A stretch of 64,000 nt of DNA from an uncultured Oscillospiraceae bacterium (GTDB lineage: Bacteria > Bacillota > Clostridia > Oscillospirales > Ruminococcaceae). Below, one piece after another: positions 52,068 to 61,443 of the stretch; the stretch's first letter is position 1, and each line of letters opens with the position of its first letter. Position numbers and translations under genes: made by a program. The DNA is taken from assembly GCA_910579545.1 (NCBI GenBank), contig CAJTVI010000002.1, positions 49,062 through 113,061 of the forward strand, read 5' to 3'. The notes under the pieces were generated by a model, which ran no database searches, was not told where the DNA came from, and was given only the letters and a program-made list of their open reading frames with translations.

Positions 52068-53837
52068 TTACTGCCGCAGCCCGGCGTAGTACTTGCCCAT
52101 GTAGCCGTTCAGCAGTTCGTTGTAGTTGGGCATCGCGCCCTCGTGCAGGGTGCGCCGCAGCCGGTGGGAGTCCAGCCCCGTGTCGCTCTCGCTGCCAATG
52201 ATCCGGGCCGCCACGTTGGAGCAGTGGTCCGAGATGCGCTCCATGTTGGTCAGCACGTCCAAAAAGATGATGCCGGTCTCGATCTGGCAGGAGCCGGTCT
52301 TGAGCCGCAGGATATGCCGCTCGCGCAGCTCCTCGCACATCTGGTCGATCGTTTCCTCCAGCGGCTCCACCCGCTCGGCGGGGGTCAGGTCCGCGTCCCG
52401 GAAGGCGTTGGCGGTCAGGGCCAGGATCTCGTTGATCGCGTCGCTCAGCACCAGCAGCTCGCCCTTGGCCGTCTCGCTGAAGGCCAGCTCCTTGTCCCGC
52501 AGCTCGGCCCCGCGCTCTAAAATGTTGATGGCGTAGTCGCCAATGCGCTCAAACTCGGTAATAAAGTTCAGCAGCTCGCTTACCCCGTGGCTCTCCCCCT
52601 CCGAGAGGTTGTGGTCGGCGATCTTGATCAGGTAGTTGCCCACGCTCACCTCGGCCCGGTCGATCAGGTCCTCCCGCTGGTTGATCCGGGCGGCCACCTC
52701 GTCGTCGTAGCTAAGGGCCATCTGCACCGCGTTGCGGTAGTTGTGGGCCGCGCGGGAGGCCATCTTTTCCACCGCGCTCTTTGCCTGCTGGATGGCCACC
52801 GCCGGGCTGGTAAACAAGCGCTCGTCCAGTACCGGCAGGCTGAGGTCCTGCACCTCGCCGTCCGCGTCCGGCACGGTCAGCTCGGCCAGCCGCACCAGCC
52901 CCCGGGTAAAGGGCAAAAAGGCGATGGTGGCCAGAATGCTCGAGAAGGTATGGATGTTGGCAATGCTGCCCTTGTTCAGCACCGCCTCCCAAAAGGGCAG
53001 GCCCACCGCAAACTGCACTAAGTACAAAAGGGCGAGGAATACCACCGAGCTGATCAGGTTAAAGTACAGGTGGATCACCGCGCTGCGCTTGGCGTTTTTG
53101 GAGGCCCCCACTGCCGCCATCAGCGGGGTAAAGGCGGTGCCGATGTGGGTGCCCATGATGATGGGCACCGCGTTGCCGAACCGCACCGCCCCGGTGGTGG
53201 AAAGCGCCTGCAAAATGCCCACGCTGGCCGAGGAGGACTGGATCGCCACCGTTACCATGAGCCCGGCCAGCACCCCCAAAATGGGGTTCTGCAGGCTGGT
53301 AAACAGCTGCACGAACATCTCGCTCTCCCGCAAGGGGCGCACCGCGTCCTCCATCATAAACATGCCGGTAAACAAAATGCCAAAGCCCAGCATGATCTGG
53401 CCGATGTTGCGCCGGCGGGGGCTTTTGAAGAATACGTACAGGATCGCCCCCGCAAAGGCCACGATGGGGCTGAAGGTGGAGGGCTGCACCAGGGTCAGCA
53501 GCAAACTGTCGCCCGAGATGTCCGCTAAGCGGATCAGCTGGCCGGTCACGGTGGTGCCGATGTTGGCCCCCATGATCACCCCCACCGCCTGAGGCAGGGC
53601 CAGGATGCCCGAGTTTACAAGGCCCACCACGATCACGATGGTGCCGGCGCTGCTCTGGATCACGGCGGTGATCAGGGTGCCCAGCAGCACCCCCCGCAGG
53701 GTAGAGGCGGTCAGCTTTTGCAGAACGCCCTGCATCCGGCCGCCGGCGATCTTTTCCAGCCCGGTGCCCATAATGCTCATGCCGTACAAAAACAGCGCCA
53801 CGCCGCCCGCAAGATCGATCACGTTGAATATGGACAT
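52068..53837 (-). CDS. Na/Pi cotransporter family protein with PhoU-like C-terminus
   Basis: Encodes 589 residues from the ATG at 53837 behind GGGGAGG. The membrane half has the inverted repeats of NptA-type transporters with two QSS motifs (TLITAVIQSSAGTIVIVVGL and VTVAIQSSSASVGILQALS). The cytoplasmic C-terminal 200 residues are all helix in the PhoU pattern (AVEKMASRAAHNYRNAVQMA, LLNFITEFERIGDYAINILE, DVLTNMERISDHCSNVAAR). It likely moves phosphate with sodium; regulation by its own PhoU-like part is plausible. Confidence 0.92.
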   Translation of the reverse strand: MSIFNVIDLAGGVALFLYGMSIMGTGLEKIAGGRMQGVLQKLTASTLRGVLLGTLITAVIQSSAGTIVIVVGLVNSGILALPQAVGVIMGANIGTTVTGQLIRLADISGDSLLLTLVQPSTFSPIVAFAGAILYVFFKSPRRRNIGQIMLGFGILFTGMFMMEDAVRPLRESEMFVQLFTSLQNPILGVLAGLMVTVAIQSSSASVGILQALSTTGAVRFGNAVPIIMGTHIGTAFTPLMAAVGASKNAKRSAVIHLYFNLISSVVFLALLYLVQFAVGLPFWEAVLNKGSIANIHTFSSILATIAFLPFTRGLVRLAELTVPDADGEVQDLSLPVLDERLFTSPAVAIQQAKSAVEKMASRAAHNYRNAVQMALSYDDEVAARINQREDLIDRAEVSVGNYLIKIADHNLSEGESHGVSELLNFITEFERIGDYAINILERGAELRDKELAFSETAKGELLVLSDAINEILALTANAFRDADLTPAERVEPLEETIDQMCEELRERHILRLKTGSCQIETGIIFLDVLTNMERISDHCSNVAARIIGSESDTGLDSHRLRRTLHEGAMPNYNELLNGYMGKYYAGLRQ

Positions 53838-53916
53838 GTCGTTCCTCCCCGGATGGTTGGTAAGGGGAACCGCGCCCGAACAAAAAACATCCCATGTTTT
53901 CTGCCGAAACACAACA

Positions 53917-53946
53917 AGTATACCATGTTTCGCGCTTGCTTGACAA
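53917..53946 (-). promoter_or_regulatory. Promoter of the Na/Pi transporter gene
   Basis: On the minus strand TTGTCA and TATACT are 18 bp apart. CCATGTTT occurs on the plus strand at both ends of this region (53892 and 53923), possibly an operator. Confidence 0.6.
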
Positions 53947-54088
53947 GGGCACACACCCAAAAAGGTACGCCCCAAAAAGGCACACCCCCCGCCGCCCCGC
54001 CATACAGTGGGGGGGAAAGGGGCGCGGCGGCCCCAAGGGCCGGGCCCGGGCCGGGCCGGCCGCCGCGCCCAAAGCAAGGAGGGAACGG

Positions 54089-54844
54089 ATGATGCAGGAG
54101 ATCGGTTTGGCGCTGGCGGCCACCGCCTTCCCGTGCGGGTGCACCGCGCTGGGCGCGGCGGTGGTGTTTTTTTTGCGGGGCAGCCCCAAGGAGCCGGCCC
54201 GCCGCGCCATGATGGGCTTTGCGGCGGGGGTGATGCTGGCCGCCAGCGTCTGGAGCCTTTTGCTGCCCGCCATCGAGCGGGCGGGCGAGGGGGGCGGGCC
54301 GGGCTGGCTCTCGCCCTCGCTGGGGTTGGTGCTGGGGGCCGCGGGGCTGATGGGGCTGGAGCGCGCGGCCGGCGACCTGCTGGCCGGCGGCCGGGGGCAC
54401 AGCGGCCGGGTGGTGCTGGCCGTGACCCTGCACAACCTGCCCGAGGGCATGGTGGTGGGCCTGGCGGCGGCCCTTGCGGCCAGCGGCCAGCCCGAGCACC
54501 TGGCCGGGGTCATGGCGCTCAGCCTTGGCATCGGGCTGCAAAACCTGCCCGAGGGCGCGGCCATCAGCCTGCCCATGCGCCAGGCGGGCGCGGGCCGGCT
54601 CAGGAGCTTTCTGGGCGGGGTGGCCAGCGGCCTGGTGGAGCCGCTGGGCGGGGTGCTGGCCGCCGCCCTTGCGGTGTGGGTGGCCGGCTGGATGCCCTGG
54701 CTGCTCAGCATGGCCGCCGGCGCCATGATCACGGTCACGGCCCAGGAGATGATCCCGGACGCCGCGGAGGAAGGGGCGGCGGGCGTCATCAGCATCGTGC
54801 TGGGCTTTGCGCTCATGATGGCGCTGGACGTGGCTTTGGGGTAA
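54089..54844 (+). CDS. ZIP family divalent metal transporter
   Basis: Encodes 251 residues with eight membrane helices. The two metal-site motifs are HNLPEGMVVGLAAALAASG near residue 115 and QNLPEGAAISLPMRQ near 151. The shortened His-rich loop is typical of bacterial GufA/ZupT-like members, which import zinc or other divalent ions. AAGGAGGG lies before the ATG. It is divergent from the phosphate transporter gene. Confidence 0.9.
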   Translation: MMQEIGLALAATAFPCGCTALGAAVVFFLRGSPKEPARRAMMGFAAGVMLAASVWSLLLPAIERAGEGGGPGWLSPSLGLVLGAAGLMGLERAAGDLLAGGRGHSGRVVLAVTLHNLPEGMVVGLAAALAASGQPEHLAGVMALSLGIGLQNLPEGAAISLPMRQAGAGRLRSFLGGVASGLVEPLGGVLAAALAVWVAGWMPWLLSMAAGAMITVTAQEMIPDAAEEGAAGVISIVLGFALMMALDVALG

Positions 54845-54862
54845 CGGCGGCCTGCTTGGGCC

Positions 54863-54890
54863 GTGCCCGTTTCAAGGCGTTTTAGGGGGC
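54863..54890 (+). repeat. Fragment of the dispersed 150-bp repeat
   Basis: GTGCCCGTTTCAAGGCGTTT and the following AGGGGGC match the first 28 bases of the long repeat (24 of 28 identical to copy A), then similarity ends. It lies 18 bases past the ZIP gene. Confidence 0.55.
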
Positions 54891-54937
54891 CGGCCGGGCC
54901 CCAAAAGCCCCCGGTTCGGCTGTTCCCGTCCGGCCCC

Positions 54938-54966
54938 TTGAGAAACCGGGCGGGGCATGGTAGAAT
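54938..54966 (+). promoter_or_regulatory. Promoter of the yggS gene
   Basis: TTGAGA and TAGAAT with a 17-bp spacer, 65 bases before the start. Confidence 0.6.
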
Positions 54967-55031
54967 AAAAGCAGCTTCCGGGGCCAACAACCCCAGAAAG
55001 AAAACACCCTGCAAAAACGGAGGTGCCGCCC

Positions 55032-55754
55032 ATGACAAACCCCGAACAGGAGGCCATCCGGCAAAACCTCTGGCGGCTGCGCGAGGCCATCGACGCGGCG
55101 CTGGCCGCGTCCGGCCGCAGCCGGGCGGGGCTGCTGCTCTGCGCCGCCAGCAAGACCCAGCCCGCCGAGACGGTGGCCTTTGCCGCCGGGCTGGACATCG
55201 ACCTTTTTGGCGAAAACCGGGTGCAGGAGCTCACCGCAAAAACCGCCGCCGGGGCCTACGGCACAAAGCCCTGCCACCTGATCGGGCATCTGCAGACCAA
55301 CAAGATCCGCCAGGCGGTGGGCTGCGGGATGATCCAGTCGGTGGACAGCCTGCGCCTGGCCGGGGGCATCGAGGCCGAGGCCGCAAAGCGCGGCATCTGC
55401 CAGGATATCCTTTTGGAGGTAAAGTTAGGCGGGGAAGAGAGCAAGACCGGCGTCCCGCCCGGGCAGCTGGACCGGCTGCTGGAGGCCGCGGCCGGCTGCC
55501 GCCACCTGCGGCTGCGGGGGCTGATGACCATCCCCCCGCCGGCCGAAAGCGAGGGGGAGGCCCGGCGCTGGTTTGCCCAGGCCCGCGCCCTCTTTGAGCG
55601 GCTGGCCCCCCATTGCCCCGAGACCGCCGTGTGGGACACCCTCTCGATGGGCATGAGCGGCGATTTTGCCGCCGCCATTGCCGAGGGCGCTACCATGGTG
55701 CGGGTGGGTACCGGCATCTTTGGCCCGCGCAGCTATCCGCCCCAAAAAGTATAA
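55032..55754 (+). CDS. yggS: YggS/PROSC family PLP homeostasis protein
   Basis: Encodes 240 residues of the alanine-racemase-like barrel. AASKTQPAETV contains the PLP lysine, and FGENRVQELTAK, CHLIGHLQTNKIRQAV, LRLRGLMTIPPPA and LSMGMSGDFAAAIAEGATMV are family signatures. It binds and buffers pyridoxal phosphate and is not known as an enzyme. GGAGG lies eight bases before the ATG at 55032. It is followed 68 bases later by a lipoprotein gene. Confidence 0.95.
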   Translation: MTNPEQEAIRQNLWRLREAIDAALAASGRSRAGLLLCAASKTQPAETVAFAAGLDIDLFGENRVQELTAKTAAGAYGTKPCHLIGHLQTNKIRQAVGCGMIQSVDSLRLAGGIEAEAAKRGICQDILLEVKLGGEESKTGVPPGQLDRLLEAAAGCRHLRLRGLMTIPPPAESEGEARRWFAQARALFERLAPHCPETAVWDTLSMGMSGDFAAAIAEGATMVRVGTGIFGPRSYPPQKV

Positions 55755-55822
55755 AAACAGCGTCGCCGGGCGGGGGCTGAACGCCCCGCCCGGCGGCGCA
55801 GTGCAAAAAAGGAGAAACGGAC

Positions 55823-57637
55823 ATGATGTACAACCACCCCTTCCGCCGGGCGCTGGCCCTCTTGCTGGCCCTGGGCCTGTTGGCCGTCTGCCTGGCCGGC
55901 TGCGGCCCCAAGCCCCAAACCGAGGACGAGCGGTTCGAGGCCTTTTTGGTCAGCCTGCCGCCGCTGGCGATCGACAAGACCGACACCGGCCTGAACCAGC
56001 TGTTTTACGACCGCGAGGCCGCCGGGTTTGAACAGGCCCTCTGCGAGTGGGGCGAATACTCGCTGGAGGAGTTTTTGGCCGACCAAGAAACCTGGGACGA
56101 GCAGTACGCGCTGCTCACCGGCTTTGACCGGGCCCAGCTTTCGGCTGCCAACCGGGACACCTACGACATTTTGGAGGCCAGCCTGCGGGAGGGCGAGAAC
56201 GAGCCGAGCGACGAGGCGTATTTTTACCTGGCCAACAACCCCCTGGGGGCTTACGAGGGGGTCCTTTCGGACATCCCCATCACCCTCTACTTTTTCAACA
56301 TCTTTACCCAGAACGACCTCGACTCCTACCTGCACCTGATGGAGACCCTGCCCGCCTTTGCGGCCGAGCTTCTGCGCTTTGAGCAGGAGCGGCAGGACAA
56401 GGGCTACGGCATGACCGCCCGGGAGCTGGACAAGGTCCGGGAGATGTGCGTGGAAAACATCGACGGCGACGTACAGTTTTTGCAGGACACCTTTGTGGAA
56501 AAGCTGGCCGCGGCCGACTTTTTGGGCGAGGCCGAACGCGCCGAGGCCGCCGCAAAGGGGGAGCAGCTGCTGGATACAGGCTACCGGCAGTTCTTCCGGG
56601 ACCTTCTGGCCGGCATCGACGGCATCGAGGTCAAGCAGCGGGAGGACGCCTGCCTCAACACCCTGCCCGAGGGCAAGCAGTACTACGCCAGCCTGATCGA
56701 GAGCCGCACCGGCTTTACCGACCCCAAGGAGTACGCCCAGTACCTTGTGGGCCTGTACGACGACACCTTTGCCCAGCTGCGGGAACTCATGATGCAGGAC
56801 CCCACCCTGATAGACAAGTATTACGACGACGAGCTGGTGCTTTACAGCTCCACCGACCCCGAGGCGATCCTCGCCTACCTGCACGACGCCATGCAGGCCG
56901 ATTTCCCCGCCGTGCGCGAGGTGGAGTATTCCATGAAGGTGCTGCCAAAGGCCATGCAGGAGCTGCTGCCCGGTACCGCCGCCTTTTATATGGTGGGCAT
57001 GCTGGATAAGCCGGACAACCCCCAGTCCATGATGCTCTGCAATGAGTACAGCCAGGAGGACTTTACCACCATCGCCCACGAGGGCTTCCCGGGGCATATG
57101 TACCAGCACATCTATGTGTCCGAAACCGAGCACCCCCTCATCCTGGACCTGCTGGGCCAGCTTGGCTATACCGAGGGCTACGCCAATTATATCGAGCGGG
57201 TGGCGGTAAACTACTGCGATGACCCGAACGCCGCAAAGCTGGCCCAGCTCATGGACCGGTACACCGTGCTCATCATCTTACAGATCGATTACCTGCTGGC
57301 CTGCTCCGACGCCACCGTGGCCGACGCGCGCGAGATCATCTGCCAGGAGTTTGGCGTGGACGACCCGGACAGCGAGGACGCCTGGGATGTTCTGGGCGAC
57401 GTTATCTACCGGCCCGGCGCCTTCTTGCCCTACTACATCACGGGCGGCCGCTTTGAGGACCTGCGCGCCGAGGCCGAGGAAAAGTTGGGGGACGCCTTTG
57501 ACCTCAAGGCCTTCCACGAGAGCCTTCTGCGCCGCGGCCCCATGCCGGTGGCGCTGGCGCTGGACTTTGTGCGGCAGGACCTTGGCATTGCCGATGAGGT
57601 CGAAAGCCGCATCAACACCAGCCGCCCGGCGGCGTAA
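55823..57637 (+). CDS. DUF885 family lipoprotein, putative metallopeptidase
   Basis: Encodes 604 residues with a lipoprotein signal ending in CLAGC. The body is helical; the zinc-type motif TTIAHEGFPGHMYQHIY (HExxxGH at about residue 418) and YTEGYANYIERVAVNYC with a downstream glutamate fit DUF885, whose members are related to thermolysin-like carboxypeptidases. It should be anchored to the outside of the membrane. Ends 56 bases before repeat copy B. Confidence 0.88.
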   Translation: MMYNHPFRRALALLLALGLLAVCLAGCGPKPQTEDERFEAFLVSLPPLAIDKTDTGLNQLFYDREAAGFEQALCEWGEYSLEEFLADQETWDEQYALLTGFDRAQLSAANRDTYDILEASLREGENEPSDEAYFYLANNPLGAYEGVLSDIPITLYFFNIFTQNDLDSYLHLMETLPAFAAELLRFEQERQDKGYGMTARELDKVREMCVENIDGDVQFLQDTFVEKLAAADFLGEAERAEAAAKGEQLLDTGYRQFFRDLLAGIDGIEVKQREDACLNTLPEGKQYYASLIESRTGFTDPKEYAQYLVGLYDDTFAQLRELMMQDPTLIDKYYDDELVLYSSTDPEAILAYLHDAMQADFPAVREVEYSMKVLPKAMQELLPGTAAFYMVGMLDKPDNPQSMMLCNEYSQEDFTTIAHEGFPGHMYQHIYVSETEHPLILDLLGQLGYTEGYANYIERVAVNYCDDPNAAKLAQLMDRYTVLIILQIDYLLACSDATVADAREIICQEFGVDDPDSEDAWDVLGDVIYRPGAFLPYYITGGRFEDLRAEAEEKLGDAFDLKAFHESLLRRGPMPVALALDFVRQDLGIADEVESRINTSRPAA

Positions 57638-57692
57638 GGCGGCCCGGGCGGGGCCGGAGGGCTTTGCCCCTGCCCCGCGCGGCCCCTGGGCC

Positions 57693-57842
57693 GGGCGTGT
57701 CCGTTTCAAGGAGTATCAGGAAGCTAAGGCTGGGCGCGGGGGAGAGCCTCGAAAGGCTTTCGGGGCAGGGGTCCTGTTGCCTTGAGAGGCTGCTCCCACG
57801 CACCCGGCCGCCGGATATCTCTCCCCGGTTTGGAGACTCCCC
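57693..57842 (+). repeat. Dispersed 150-bp repeat, copy B
   Basis: Matches the reverse complement of 38577-38725 from GTGTCC-TTTCAAGGAG through CGGTTTGGA, with the middle 100 bp nearly unchanged. The stem is GGGAG-AGCCTC with GAGGCT-G-CTCCC; relative to copy A one T-A pair has become C-G. The terminal inverted repeats are less perfect here. It lies between converging genes. Confidence 0.85.
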
Positions 57843-57857
57843 CCGGGCCGGCGCACA

Positions 57858-57895
57858 CAAAAAGCCGGCGGCCGTTTTTTAAAACAGCCGCCGGC
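57858..57895 (-). terminator. Terminator of the nnrD gene
   Basis: On the minus strand GCCGGCGGC pairs with GCCGCCGGC and is followed by TTTTTGTG. Confidence 0.8.
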
Positions 57896-57917
57896 CCGGG
57901 TTCAACTCCCCTCTGCT

Positions 57918-58793
57918 TTACCGGCCGTGGGCGGCAAACAGCCGCCCCAGCTCCCAAAACAGATCCTGCGGCAGCATGCCGTACTGGCCCAGCCGCCGTT
58001 CGCAGGCGTCGGCCGCCGCGCCGTGCAGCCACACCGCGCAAAGCGCCGCCGCCAGGGCGGGCAGCCCCTGGGCCAGCAGCCCGGCCAGCATGCCGGCCAG
58101 CGCGTCGCCGCTGCCGCCCCGCGCAAGCCCCGGGCCGCCGGTGGTGTTGCAGAACACCTCGCCCCCCGGCCCGGCCACAATGGTGCCGTGCCCCTTTAAC
58201 ACCACCACGCAGCCCCAGGCCCGGGCAAACCGGGCGGCCAGGGCCTCCCGGTCGGCGTTTACCTGCGCGGGGCTCAGCCGGCACAGCCGGGCCATCTCGC
58301 CGGGGTGCGGGGTGATCACCAGCGGCGCGCCGGCGGGCTTGGGCAGCCGGCCCAGCGCCGCGGCGGCGTTCAGGCCGTCCGCGTCCAGCACCGCCGCGCA
58401 GCCGGCCCCCGGCACCACCCCCCGCAGCAAGGCGGCGGTATCGGCCGTATTGCCAAGGCCCGGCCCCAGCAAAAGGGCGGTGCAGTTTTGCAGCGCGGCG
58501 CGGATCCTGGGCGCTTCGGCGCTGTCAATGCCGCCGTCCTGCCCCATGGCCAGGGGCAAAAAGGTACATTCCGGGCAGCGCGCGGCCACCGCCGCCGCCA
58601 CCGGCTCCACCGCCGCAAGGCTCACAATGCCGGCCCCGGTGCGCAGCGCCCCCTCGGCCGCCAGCGCGGCGGCCCCCCGGTAGGCCGCGCTGCCCGCCAC
58701 GCAAAGCAGACGGCCAAAGCTGCCCTTGTGGGCCGCCGGGTCCCGGGCGGGCAGGCTGCGCCAAACCAGTTCTTCAGTGATCGGCTGGGCCAT
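57918..58793 (-). CDS. nnrD: ADP-dependent NAD(P)H-hydrate dehydratase
   Basis: Encodes 291 residues of the ribokinase-like CARKD family: SFGRLLCVAGSAAYRGAAAL, LLLGPGLGNTADTAAL, VLDADGLNAAAAL, ITPHPGEMARL and the catalytic GGSGDALAGMLAGLLAQGL. It repairs hydrated NAD(P)H. The epimerase half (NnrE) that is often fused is absent. The ATG at 58793 is nine bases from GAAAGGG; the ATG at 58802 would abut it. Confidence 0.92.
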   Translation of the reverse strand: MAQPITEELVWRSLPARDPAAHKGSFGRLLCVAGSAAYRGAAALAAEGALRTGAGIVSLAAVEPVAAAVAARCPECTFLPLAMGQDGGIDSAEAPRIRAALQNCTALLLGPGLGNTADTAALLRGVVPGAGCAAVLDADGLNAAAALGRLPKPAGAPLVITPHPGEMARLCRLSPAQVNADREALAARFARAWGCVVVLKGHGTIVAGPGGEVFCNTTGGPGLARGGSGDALAGMLAGLLAQGLPALAAALCAVWLHGAAADACERRLGQYGMLPQDLFWELGRLFAAHGR

Positions 58794-58981
58794 TTTTGCC
58801 ATCCCTTTCTCTTTTTACAAATGTGTCCGGGCCCTTTTGCAAAGGCTTCAAACGCCGGCCGCCTGGCTTTGCCCCCGCGGCCTTTCCCCCGGCCCCTGGC
58901 AGTATCCTACCATCCGCCCGGCGCAAAAAGGGTAAAAACAGCGCCGCTTTGGCCCCATCCAGAACCGAAAGGAGAAGCGCC

Positions 58982-59695
58982 ATGAACCAGCAGCTTGAAC
59001 AGCTTATTGCCCAAAGCAGCCGCATCGTCTTTTTTGGCGGCGCGGGTGTCTCCACCGAGAGCGGCATCCCGGACTTCCGCAGCGTGGACGGGCTCTACCA
59101 CCAGCAGTACGCCTACCCGCCCGAAACCATCCTCTCCCACAGCTTTTTTGTGCAAAAGCCGGAGGAATTCTACCGCTTTTACCGCCAAAAGCTGCTGATC
59201 AAGGGCGCGCAGCCCAACCCGGCCCACCGCCGGCTGGCCCGGCTGGAGGCCGAGGGCAAGCTTACCGCGGTGATCACCCAGAATATCGACGGCCTGCACC
59301 AGGCGGCGGGCAGCAAAAATGTGCTGGAGCTGCACGGCAGCACCCTGCGCAACTACTGCACCGCCTGCGGCAAATTTTACCCCGCCAGCGCCATTGCCGG
59401 CGCCGAGGGCGTCCCCCGGTGCAGCTGCGGCGGCATCATCAAGCCGGACGTGGTGCTGTACGAGGAAGGGCTGAGCGGCGAAACGCTGGACGCCGCGGTG
59501 CGCGCGCTGGCCGCGGCCGACCTGCTCATCGTGGGGGGCACCAGCCTCGCGGTCTACCCGGCGGCCGGCCTTTTGCGGTATTACGGCGGGCGGGAGCTGG
59601 TGGTCATCAACAAAACCGCCACCCCGGCCGACGCCCGCGCCACCCTCGTCATCCACGCGCCCATCGGCCAGACCCTCGACGACGGCCAGGAGTAA
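58982..59695 (+). CDS. cobB: Sirtuin, NAD-dependent protein deacylase
   Basis: Encodes 237 residues: IVFFGGAGVSTESGIPDFRS for NAD binding, VITQNIDGLHQAAGSKNVLE, the catalytic His in LELHGSTLRN, a zinc site CTAC and CSC, and IVGGTSLAVYPAAGLL near the end. It removes acyl groups from lysines using NAD. The ATG at 58982 follows AAAGGAG. Only 12 bases separate its 3' end from the opposing Sel1 gene, so transcripts must overlap. Confidence 0.94.
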   Translation: MNQQLEQLIAQSSRIVFFGGAGVSTESGIPDFRSVDGLYHQQYAYPPETILSHSFFVQKPEEFYRFYRQKLLIKGAQPNPAHRRLARLEAEGKLTAVITQNIDGLHQAAGSKNVLELHGSTLRNYCTACGKFYPASAIAGAEGVPRCSCGGIIKPDVVLYEEGLSGETLDAAVRALAAADLLIVGGTSLAVYPAAGLLRYYGGRELVVINKTATPADARATLVIHAPIGQTLDDGQE

Positions 59696-59707
59696 CGCTT
59701 AAGAGGT

Positions 59708-61171
59708 TTACTTCTTCTTTTTGGCCGGCTTTGTCCCGGCCGTCTGCTTTTTGTCCGGGGTCCTGCCGGTTTTTTGGGCCCCGGGCTTTTTTTCGGCCGG
59801 TTTTGGCTCCTTTGCGGCCTTGGCCGGCTTTTTTTCGGCCGGTTTTGGCTCCTTTGCCGCCTTGGCCGGTTTTTTTGCCCCCGGCTTTTTTTCGGCCGGG
59901 GCCCCTGCCGCCCGGCGCACCCCCGGCTTTTTGGGCGGGGGCGGGGCTTGGGGGGCGTCTTCCTCCGGGGCGCTTTCCCCGGGGGCGTCCTCCGGCGGCT
60001 GCGGGTCCTCCGGCTGCTCCCGCGCCTTTAACAGGATGTTCAGCAGATCGAGGGCCTCGGTGTACAGCGGCTCCTTGGGGTCGGTGCGGTTCAGCGCCAG
60101 CCGCACATACTCCTCGGCCTTGGCGTAATTGCGCCGCACCCCCTTGCCGGAGGCATACCCGGCCCCGGCCCGCAGCGCCGCCCGGGCGTGCCCCAACTGG
60201 CCCGCCTTGCAAAACCAGCGCATGGCCGCCTTGGCGTCCTTTTCGCAGCCCTCGCCGTTCAGCCGGCAGCAGCCCAGTTCGTACATGGCGCTGCGGTAGC
60301 CCGCCTCGGCCGCCTTGCCAAACAGCCTGAAGGTTTCCTCCGGGTTTTTCTCAATCCCGTCCCCCTGCCGGCAGCACCAGGCCAGGTTGTAGCAGGCCCG
60401 GGGGTGCCCCTGGGCGGCCGCCTTTTGGTACCAGGCCACCGCCTGCTGCGGGTCCCGGGCAATGCCGGTGCCGCTGTCGTAACACCAGGCCAGGTTGCAC
60501 TGGCCGTCCGCGTCGCCGGCCTCGGCGGCAACGCGGTAGCACTCCACCGCCTTTTCGGGGTTTTTGGGGGTGCCAAAGCCCATCTCGTAGCACCAGCCCA
60601 GGTTGAACCCCCCGCCAATATGCCCCTGCTCGGCCGCCAGCTGGTACTGCCGGAAGGCCGCCTCGGGCTGTTTTTCCACCCCGCGGCCCCGCTCCAGGCA
60701 CACCCCCAGCGAAAACTGGGCGTCCGCCCAGCCGCCAAAGGCCGCGTTGGCGTAGTATTGGTAGGCCAGCTTGTCGCTCTGGGGCAGGCCAAACCCAAAC
60801 TGGTAAAACCGCCCCAGCAGGTACAGCGCCCGCCGGTAGCCCTGCCGGGCGGCCTCCTTAAGCCACCTCACGGCCTCCTCGTCGTCCTGGGCGCAGCCGG
60901 AGCCAGCATGCATGAGCACCGCCAGGTTGCACTGGGCGGGGGCATAGCCCCGCTCGGCCGCCTGCCGGTACAGCCACACCGCCTGCACCGGGTCCGCCTC
61001 GACCCCATGGCCCGTCTCAAAGCACCAGCCCAGGCTGCAAATGGCCCAGCTGCTGCCCTCCATCGCGGCCCTGCGCAGCAGCGGCAGCCCGGCCGAAAAA
61101 TCGGGCGGGTCGGCCACGAACAGCGCCATGCGGGCCTGCTCGGCCAGGGCGTCCACTTCCTTCCAGGTCAT
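59708..61171 (-). CDS. Sel1-repeat protein with a Lys/Ala/Pro histone-H1-like tail
   Basis: Encodes 487 residues from ATG 61171 after GAGGAGG. About ten Sel1-like repeats of 36 residues run from residue 30 to 360 (for example YRQAAERGYAPAQCNLAVL, WYQKAAAQGHPRACYNLAW). The last 100 residues are an acidic/proline stretch, then a basic tail built of KKPAKAAKEPKPAE units, two of them an exact 42-bp-type tandem. Sel1 repeats form protein-binding solenoids; the tail is of the type that binds DNA or acidic surfaces. The function is not known. No signal peptide. Confidence 0.82.
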   Translation of the reverse strand: MTWKEVDALAEQARMALFVADPPDFSAGLPLLRRAAMEGSSWAICSLGWCFETGHGVEADPVQAVWLYRQAAERGYAPAQCNLAVLMHAGSGCAQDDEEAVRWLKEAARQGYRRALYLLGRFYQFGFGLPQSDKLAYQYYANAAFGGWADAQFSLGVCLERGRGVEKQPEAAFRQYQLAAEQGHIGGGFNLGWCYEMGFGTPKNPEKAVECYRVAAEAGDADGQCNLAWCYDSGTGIARDPQQAVAWYQKAAAQGHPRACYNLAWCCRQGDGIEKNPEETFRLFGKAAEAGYRSAMYELGCCRLNGEGCEKDAKAAMRWFCKAGQLGHARAALRAGAGYASGKGVRRNYAKAEEYVRLALNRTDPKEPLYTEALDLLNILLKAREQPEDPQPPEDAPGESAPEEDAPQAPPPPKKPGVRRAAGAPAEKKPGAKKPAKAAKEPKPAEKKPAKAAKEPKPAEKKPGAQKTGRTPDKKQTAGTKPAKKKK

Positions 61172-61443
61172 CGGCGGGCCTCCTCTGTGTATGCGATTTG
61201 CGGTGGGTCGGATCCGGTTCAGCTTTTTTGTCTTCATCTCACTGCTGCCAAAGCGGCGTTTTCTTATCGGCGGGTCGGCTTACAGTCCTATTGTACCGCG
61301 AAATGCCCAAAAAGAAAAGCCGGCGGCACAAAATGTACCGTTTCGGTCGCTTTTTGCGCCGGGATGCGGTAGAATAAAAGCATGCAGTACAAAATGCGGG
61401 GCGCTGCCCAAGGCCGGGCGCGCCCCAAAGAGGAGGATGACCC

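Noticed and set aside
57693..57842. Known riboswitch or tRNA-like RNA in the dispersed repeat
   Set aside because: No conserved riboswitch core was recognised, and one copy lies after a gene in a converging gap rather than in a leader.
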